The notes below the pieces were generated by a model, which saw only the letters and a list, made by a program, of their open reading frames with translations, was not told where the DNA came from and did no database searches. Of a stretch of 64,000 nt of DNA, positions 52,701 through 61,700 are shown piece after piece. Made by a program: the position numbers and the translations under genes. The DNA comes from Owenia fusiformis (lineage: Eukaryota > Annelida > Polychaeta > Sabellida > Oweniidae), in the NCBI GenBank assembly GCA_903813345.2, contig CAIIXF020000005.1, positions 34,167,375-34,231,374 on the forward strand, given 5' to 3'. Position 1 is the stretch's first letter; every line of letters starts with the position of its first letter.

Positions 52701-55700
52701 TTGTTTCCAGGACTTAAACACAGAAACTACTATAAAAGCCAGCAATGGAAAACTTGTCCCAGCTCTCACAATATTCTCGTATGCCTTGAGGTTCTTCAGA
52801 GAGCATGCTCTGCAAGAGCTATCTGACCAATCAAGTACCAAGATTCTCAATGAAGATGTACGCTGGGTAATTACTGTCCCTGCAATATGGAAGGCAGAGG
52901 CCAAGCAGTTCATGAGAGAGGCAGCTTATAAGGTATATAGCAAAAAATTAAGTACCTTTTACATTGCACTGAAAACACTCCTTTCAGTACAAATGCCCTG
53001 CCCTAGTGACATGTTTAGTTATTATGAAATGGAAAAATAGTTTTTTAGAAAAAAGTATGGATAGAATTAAAAAGATACTGGACCGTAGAAAATATTGGTA
53101 TTTTATGTCTTGAGATGATCCTGAACAATATTACAGGTTTACTATGTATAAAGTCACAAGCTTTTCCTAAATCAGATACCATGTTCCAGTCTAGTGGTCA
53201 GAATTGTGTTGGGGAGAACACAAAGGTGTAATGCAATATAACAATATTTCTTCTTACAGGCTGGTATAGGGTCCAAGGATTTCCCAGATCAGCTCCTGAT
53301 TGCCCTTGAACCCGAAGCTGCATCCATCTACTGTAGACGTCTTAAAATGCACCAGCTTGTCCCAGAGGGCACTTTGAAGCGCCCTCTATCTTCAAAAGAA
53401 GAAAGCCCAGAGCCAATGAATATGGACCAAATATCAGATGATTTTTACCAAGGTTTGTTTATCTTTTATGATATATAGGGTAATGTGTTTATCCAATATT
53501 TAATCAGGATATATCTCATATCTTGATTTTCCTCAAAATTCATTGTTCACTTTCTTTCACTAGATTATTTTTGTTCTAGATCTTGTCAGTAGGTTATTAT
53601 GGATGTATTTTCTTGAAAAATATTCTTTAACCCCTCTCTTGGTGTAGGGATAGGAGAGATAAAATTTGAACACCACGTTTTACATTTTTGAAGAGAATAC
53701 ATCTGTAAAACTATTGCAAGATAAGTTTAAAATGCTTATTGTAGAAATTAAGTTCACTTTTTAGATATTTATTTTGCACATTTTAGCGCTTTAAAGCATG
53801 CGGTTTCAATAGTTTTCATAATTTTCTGTTTTTTGGAGTAAATAACATACATGAAATATCAGAAAACCTGTGATGGGACTGGATCTCTGTCATGCTTACG
53901 ATTTCATGATCATTCTTCCCAACTTGATAGGAATTCATGGTAACTGAATGAAATCACAATTGAACTAAACTAAGTAAATCATGAAAAAAATATTTTCATG
54001 GGATATGACCATACTTTCTAATGCTATGTTAAGTTCATCGCCATTCACTGCTGTTTCCTGCCCTGAGACATAAATACATGAATAATACAGTGAAACTTGC
54101 ATATGTGAAGACCTCTCAATGTGAACACTTTTTCCTGGTCCCAAATTTGTTATCTTCCATTGACTCACATACATGTGAGGTCCTACTTATCCGAACACTT
54201 TTGGCCAGTCTCAATGGCATTCCGATTATGCAGGTTTCATTGTATTTTTGATATTTTTGATCTCCTTCAGGGGACAATGGAATATATGTTGATGTAGGAT
54301 ATATGTTGATTTCACATGACAAACAAGCAGCTTGACAAGAGTTAGCACAAACACAAATGCATGAATAATCACTTAAGTGAATTAAAAAGCAAGAAAATTA
54401 AACACTCAGGGCTATCCGTGTCAGGTTTCCTTTTTCCGATTTATCACTTCCGGGAATAGAAAAAAATAATATTGTATTGTGTAATAAAGCCCATTCAGGA
54501 ATAACATCTGAAATAGCAGAAATGAAGTCCATCCAGTTTTTCTGCATGTTATTTAACTTGAACCAAGAAAAAGCAAATCTGGCACATATATTACATATTG
54601 CCCGCCTCTAAAAAGATTAAACACTCATCAAGTTCACTCATGACAGGAAACAGCTCTACTATTCTTGCTATATGTATTACTGCATGTGTTAAGTTAAGTG
54701 TGCATTATGGGTTTCAGAGTCTCACTCGCCTTATATAAGCCCAAAGTATCCGATTCCTAGTACTGCGCCTACAGTTGATGCTGCCGTCGTAGGTTGGTTC
54801 TTTTCTATAGCTTTTCTCTATATGCTTTGGGTTCAACTATTTGAAATCAGGGGTATTGGGGTTTCACTTCTGTTTGAAATTTCATGTGATATTGTATTGT
54901 AATGCATTGGATGTTGTACTTTATTTCTTTGGGGATAATTCTTTTAAAACATGGGTAAAAGAATAGTTAGTGTATATGGAAAATTCATTTGCAGTATGGA
55001 CAACTTCCAACGCTCATATATTTGCAGATCGTAAAATATTTTAATGCATGAATCACAGGTTTTAAATGTTCATATTTGCTTCAGAATGTATGTTTCGCAT
55101 GGTGTGGTTTTCTATTAGAAATAGTTGAGTGACCAACTTTTGGAAATGAAACATTCATAGATTTGAGACAGTTTCATTTCATGATTGAATCATAAAGTAT
55201 AGCTGTGACGTGATATGTTGTGACATTGTTTTGCAATTACATATTAATGTAGGTAATATAGGTCCAGAGTGAAATAAACAATTGTTCAAAATGTTAATTG
55301 CTACAATTTACAATTTTACAATTCCCATGACTGATATTATTTTGTTTTACACAATTTTCATTTTGGTTTTCATCTGCTATTTTGGGTGCTTTGATTTTTA
55401 TTATCTATTTGTTATGATCCATTCTTGCTCCTTTTCGTAACCAATCAGATTCTTACATTTATTCCCTTCTTCCAGGTATGCGTTATATGGTAGTTGACTG
55501 TGGAGGTGGCACTGTAGATATAACAGTCCATGAACTGGACTTTAACACCAAACTCAAAGAACTTTATAAAGCTACTGGTGGACCATTTGGATCTGTAGGT
55601 ATGTGAAAACCACTTTTGATGGACTAAGTTAATATCCTTACCATAAATCAATTTGATTTTGGTGCCATTTGTTACAAGATCAAAAGAATAAAATAGATTA

Positions 55701-58700
55701 TTTACTTTTGCCAACAAAAGATGGTGCAGTAACCAGATTATTATGTAAATAAATGTAAAATAAATTTAAATCAATAGAAAGTCCATCTTTGAAAATGAAC
55801 AATGTTTTAGTATGCAGTTATTATGCACTATAAAATATATCATTTTTATACTAGGTGTCGATGTGGAGTTTGAGAAACTTCTAATCGGGATATTCGGCCA
55901 AGAATTTATCCAGCAGTTCAAGTACAAAAGACCAGCAGGTTATGTTGACCTTATGATTGCGTTCGAGTCACGGAAACGTGCAGCCACGCCATACAAACTG
56001 AACCCACTTAATGTCTCCCTACCTTTCTCATTTATCGACTACTACAAGAAATACAAGGTAAACTCACTTATTTCTTTTTAAAATTACTTTGTCAGTATAA
56101 TCCTTTTAACTAACCAATGCTCAAAACACAGGGCTATAGGATAAAGGGAGGGGGAGGTTGTCATTAACAGAAACTTTCATAAAGTATAGAATTCCAAAAT
56201 CCAATCCTCTCTTACTATGACATTACTTTACCCATAGTTGCAACAATTGATATCTTAATTCTTAACTTTACAAAGTTTCTGTGAACCCCTGGAATAAATT
56301 CTTTGTTCAAAAAGACAGAAAGTTGTTGTCGAGTTCTGTAGCCCTAATCTGGATGGATTTAACTTAATTTATATTCAAACATATGTGAAATATGTGGAAT
56401 AATGCAATTTCAATCTGAACAATCTATGGCACAGCACCAAGAAATATAACTGATTGCATATGTAAATGAATGAATTGTTGTCTCAAGTTGTTAAATTTCT
56501 TGGATTTGTGCACTTGACTGAATTGTCCCATATACAGTAAAACCTCTCAACTTGAATATCTTTCTTAGATGAATCCCCTTGTAACATCATACCACTTTCC
56601 AATTTTGAATGCCCTTGTAACATGAGGCTACTTTCCTATTTTGAATGCCCTTGTTACATGAGGCTACTTTCCTATTTTGAATTCCCTTTTAACATCAGAC
56701 CACTTTCCTATTTTGAATGCCCTTATAACATGAGGCTACTTTCCTATTTTGAATGCCCTTATAACATGAGGCTACTTTCCTATTTTGAATTTCCTTTTAA
56801 CATCAGGCTACTTTCCTATTTTGAATGCCCTTATAACATGAGGCTACTTTCCTATTTTGAATTCCCTTTTAACATGAAGCTACTTTCTTATTTTGAATTC
56901 CCTTTTAACAGCAGGCTACTTTCCTATTTTGAATGCCCTAAGGCCTTATAACATCAGGCTACTTTCCTATTTTGAATGCCCTTGTAACATGAGGCTACTT
57001 TCCTATTTTGAATTTCCTTTCAACATCAGGCTACTTTCCTATTTTGAATGCCCTTATAACATGAGGCTACTTTCCTATTTTGAATTCCCTTTTAACATCA
57101 GGCTACTTTCCTATTTTGAATGCCCTTATAACATGAGGCTACTTTCCTATTTTGAATGCCCTTATAACATGAGGCTACTTTCCTATTTTGAATTCCCTTT
57201 TAACATCAGGCTACTTTCCTATTTTGAATGCCCTTATAACACGAGGCTACTTTCCTATTTTGAATGCCCTTATAACATGAGGCTACTTTCCTATTTTGAA
57301 TTCCCTTTTAACATCAGGCCACTTTCCTATTTTGAATGCCCTTTTTAACAAGACCACTTTCCTATTTCTAGTTCCCCTTTACCATCTTTTTTTGACACAT
57401 ATCCTAGAGTGTTTTTCTCAGTAGAGAGGTTTTATGCAATTCTTCAATTTTATTTTGCTAGTCTGGCAGATTGAGTACAAAACAATTTGTAAGTAAACAG
57501 AGAAATACATGCACTTGTGCTTAAATGTGTGATACACATTATTTTCAAGTATATTATTCAAGATGTTCATTAAGTGTTTTCTGTGTTACTATTTTATAAA
57601 TGTTTTATGTTATTTTGTTCATGTATTTGGAGTTTTTAAAGTTTTTTGTCAACTAAGGTGTCAACATGGGCTAGACATCCAATCTGTTGCCAGATTTTAG
57701 ATTGTTGACTTTATACTGAAAATGGAAACAGAATAATGTTGAACCAATACTATAGTGTTATGTGTTAAAAGTAATGCCTCAGTCACATTTGATCTACGGC
57801 AACAGTATGACGGCCGGTGCTTCCCAAACCAAGAGAAATATGCAGCATAGAATATTGGGATAACAGTACAATGTAGACATTCTATATCGATTTTGAGAAG
57901 CTACACAGCCAGCTGCTGTAGAGCAAATGTGCCTTAATCCTTGTTGGCACCTTGTACATCATCATGAACTCATGAAATTGTTTCTGTTTATTTTATTTAT
58001 TTATCTGAAAAATATGTTTCAGTTTCTCAACCTCAGTCTTGTATCAAACCTCTGTTTCCCTCTTACCCTTTATTACCCAATATTCCTTTCAGTATATTTA
58101 TAGAGGGAATATTTGACTCTTGGTGCAAGACTACATCACTATACTATTTTATTATATTCTTCTACTTTAAATTTAACTATTCTTGCTATTTCTTGTGGAA
58201 TGCATATCATTAACAATATTTGAAATCAATGCTTAAAGGGTTATATGAAGCTTCCCATATACAAACAATGTGGCAGCTCCAAACGAGTCTACTGAATCAG
58301 TCTACATTATATATGCGTTATACTTCAAAAAGTTGATTTAACTGGGTGGGAATTAATATGCTCTATTGAGGGACATGTTTCATTCATGTTTTCCTTGGAT
58401 TATTTATCCATCCTGGGTTCACTGTAAAAGGAAATATGGTATAATGTAAAATGGTCTGTTTTTGGTATTCATCAAAATTGAGGAATGGAACTTTTTAAGT
58501 TTATTTCCTATTTTTTTGATTATCTGTCATTTTGCTTTGCTCATTGTTATGTCTTGTAGTGACTTTATTTATGTATCCCTTTCCTTCTCTCCGCCTTTTT
58601 CTATTTTTATATCTCTATTGTAAATTGTAGAACTAGTTAAACAGCTACCAGGAATCAGATTGCATTATCTGAGAAAATGTCAATTATCACTGATAGATAT

Positions 58701-61700
58701 TTTTCAGACACGATGAGAGAATTACTTGTCAAAGAATGCATTCAGGTTTCATATGAAACTTCAGTTCTTTAAGTTGTTTGGCTAGTTCAACAATAGGCAT
58801 AATTTAAACAAACATGTGATAGACAAATATGGCATATTTCTTATTTAATAAATTAATCTCTATACAACAGCAAGCTAAAGTGCTGAGTCAGCAATTTGTA
58901 AGTACAATTGCACTTGAAAAAGGTGTGCTAGGTCTTCATTTTTAAGCGAAGTGGTATCAAAAGAACATGATCAAGATATTTGTTTGATTATCCATGATAT
59001 TTTTACTTTTGATTAAAAATGAAGAAAGCACATTTGTTCCTGGGGTCAGTTATTAGGTTGACTGTGATTAAGGACTCTTGGTGCATGTGTTTTAGTTAAT
59101 GGACCCCTGTTAGGTAGTTATTTGATGATTCTACATCTACTGTTCCAATAACGATGCAATCAGAATAATTAAATGCATCTATTGCTTTTATTTCTGAAAT
59201 CATTGCATTTTTCTTATTTTTTTTACTGGTATTTGCATTTTTTTAAGCACTAATAATTTTTTTGCTTTGCTCATTCAAGGTTCATGAATGCAGTTTTTTC
59301 ACTAACACATCTGATTTTTATTTCATTCATTTCTATCCTTGGATGATTTCCAATCTTTATTGTAATTGTTGTTATGATAGTTGTTTCATTAGCTTATGTA
59401 TATGTACAATACAGAATGGGTGTTGGGCAATTTAAAGACCTTTGTAAATGTAAATAGATAGCTCTCACTTAAGCTTTTACATTTTTGTGCATAAAGGCCC
59501 ACTTTGCATATATTCAACATTTTGTGGCAAAATAAAGTCTTACAGTTTGAATTTCATAGTATTTTTTCCTTGGTTCAATATTACTGCAAATCAAACTTTG
59601 TGTCATATTTAATTGAGTGTTTGAGTAACATGTTTCAATAATTAATTTTTCCTTTTTTCTTCTTAATTAAGTACAGTGTGGCTTAAAGAAGGTCATATTT
59701 TGATAAAATTAAAAAGTGATTGGATTTAGTTTCAGCATTCCTTGTTTGCATTAATGTAGTAGGATTCAAAGCAAATAAAAGCTGCCATCACAATGTCAAA
59801 ATATTTGTGTATGTATAACAAACAAATTACACATCAGCCAATTTTCAGATGTCTAGCAGTAAAATGCAAAACAATTAAGTGAGAGCTATCTATTGATAAT
59901 GGTTGATTTTTAAAGAGTAACATCATAATATTGCCTGAAGTGCTCATCATGTTATGCAGTATCATTTCAATGTGCATTTACAATTCATATTCTTGTATTT
60001 GTATGTTTATAAAGACTTGTCTTGATTCTATTGTGATTGCACTAAAACTATATGGTCCAGGGTCCATTAAAAAAATTTAGAATTAAAAGAGTTTGGGATG
60101 ATGATGAAGTGTTTACAGAATATAATACTTCAACTTTTCACTCTGATTATGTTATTTAGTTGGGACCAGCATGACAGTCATGGTTACGGGCCTGACACAA
60201 TGAGTCTGACATGAAACAATGAATATTATTTAAAATTAAAATATGACATGTAATGAATTGTTATAAAAAATCATTTATTTTGATGATCGTTTTATTTCTT
60301 AAATGTTTCTCATTCATGTCAGCTAAGAAATCAATTATACTGTACATCCTTTTGAATTTGAGGTAATAGTTGATATCCTTGCAAAGCATCTGGTGTCCAC
60401 GCAATTGAGTATTATAATTTTGAATTTTCTAATTGAATGCATTGAATTGAATTAATCTATTTTCTGCAGGGAAGCCAAGTTGAATCTGCCATCAGAAAGT
60501 ATGGAGACAAAGATATCCGTTGGTCATCACAAGGAATGTTGCGTTTAAGTCCTGACGCTATGAAGAAACTGTTCCTTCCAACACTGGAACGAATCAAGCA
60601 AGCAATCGGCAATGTCCTCAATCATCCAGACTGCAAAGGTTTGTCATGAAAAGATGTTGTAAAAATTTATCACATTCCTCGGTTTCACATTTTGATCAGT
60701 TTGCCAAGTAGGTGGTAGGAAGCCGGCTGGGCATCCTGATTTATCCCATACTGTGAAACCTGTAAAGTGAAACACCTGTAGAAGTTATTGGCAACTGACT
60801 TAATGTTAAATGAACCTCTATAAGTGGAACACCTCCCAATTGGAACATTTTTAGATGTACCAAAGGTGTTCCACTTAGACAGATTTTAGTGTATTTAATA
60901 TCAATTTTCTATCAGTCTCTACTAAACTCTTAACAGTCTTAATACCATTTTGCTAGGTTTGAAACTGTGGTCTGGTATTTTGCAATAATGAGGAGTTTGC
61001 ATGCATGCGGGGAAGACTTAAGCTTAACTTATTCTTGCAGATATCCGCTACATGTTCCTAGTAGGAGGGTTTGCAGAGTCTCCTTTGCTACAATATGAAC
61101 TCAAACATGAGTTCGAGCATCTGCTGAAAATCATCATACCCCAGGATGTAGGCCTCACCATTTTGAAAGGTAAGTGGAAAATGTAAATTACTTCATGGTG
61201 AGCCTGTGTTACTTCATTATCCCAATAAAAATATTTGGTAGGATATGGTGAAGCACTCTGTCCAACAGTCACAGTTGACATATTTATTATGTCACCACAA
61301 ATGGTGACATTGTTATAGTCTACAACTTTTTGTGGATGGTGTTTGGCATTTGGCCTCCCATGGTTGGTGTCAATCATTTGGCAGGCGGTGAAATTTTGCA
61401 CATTAATGCCTTGTTGTCCCTTTGAAGTTCCTCTATCTTTTGCATTTGAAAACAACTGTTCCTACATTGTACTCATACAACAACTCTTGAGATCATCAAA
61501 TAAATGTTGTTTATTACTCTACATAGGTGCTGTATTGTTTGGGATGGATCCTGGTGTCGTGTCAGTTCGTCGTTCACGTATGACATATGGCGTAGGGGTA
61601 CTTAACCGCTTCAACAAAGACAAGCACCCGAAGGACAAGAAAATCAGCAAAGATGGAACCGATTGGTGCACGGATGTGTTTGATAAATTTGTTAAATGCG

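Noticed and set aside
56622-57348. Repetitive open frames reading a 12-residue repeat
   Set aside because: They arise from a 36-bp minisatellite in an intron; the array shifts frame at about 56,941 and has no start or splice context.
56583-57368. CRISPR-like regular repeats
   Set aside because: There are no unique spacers between units and the genome is animal.
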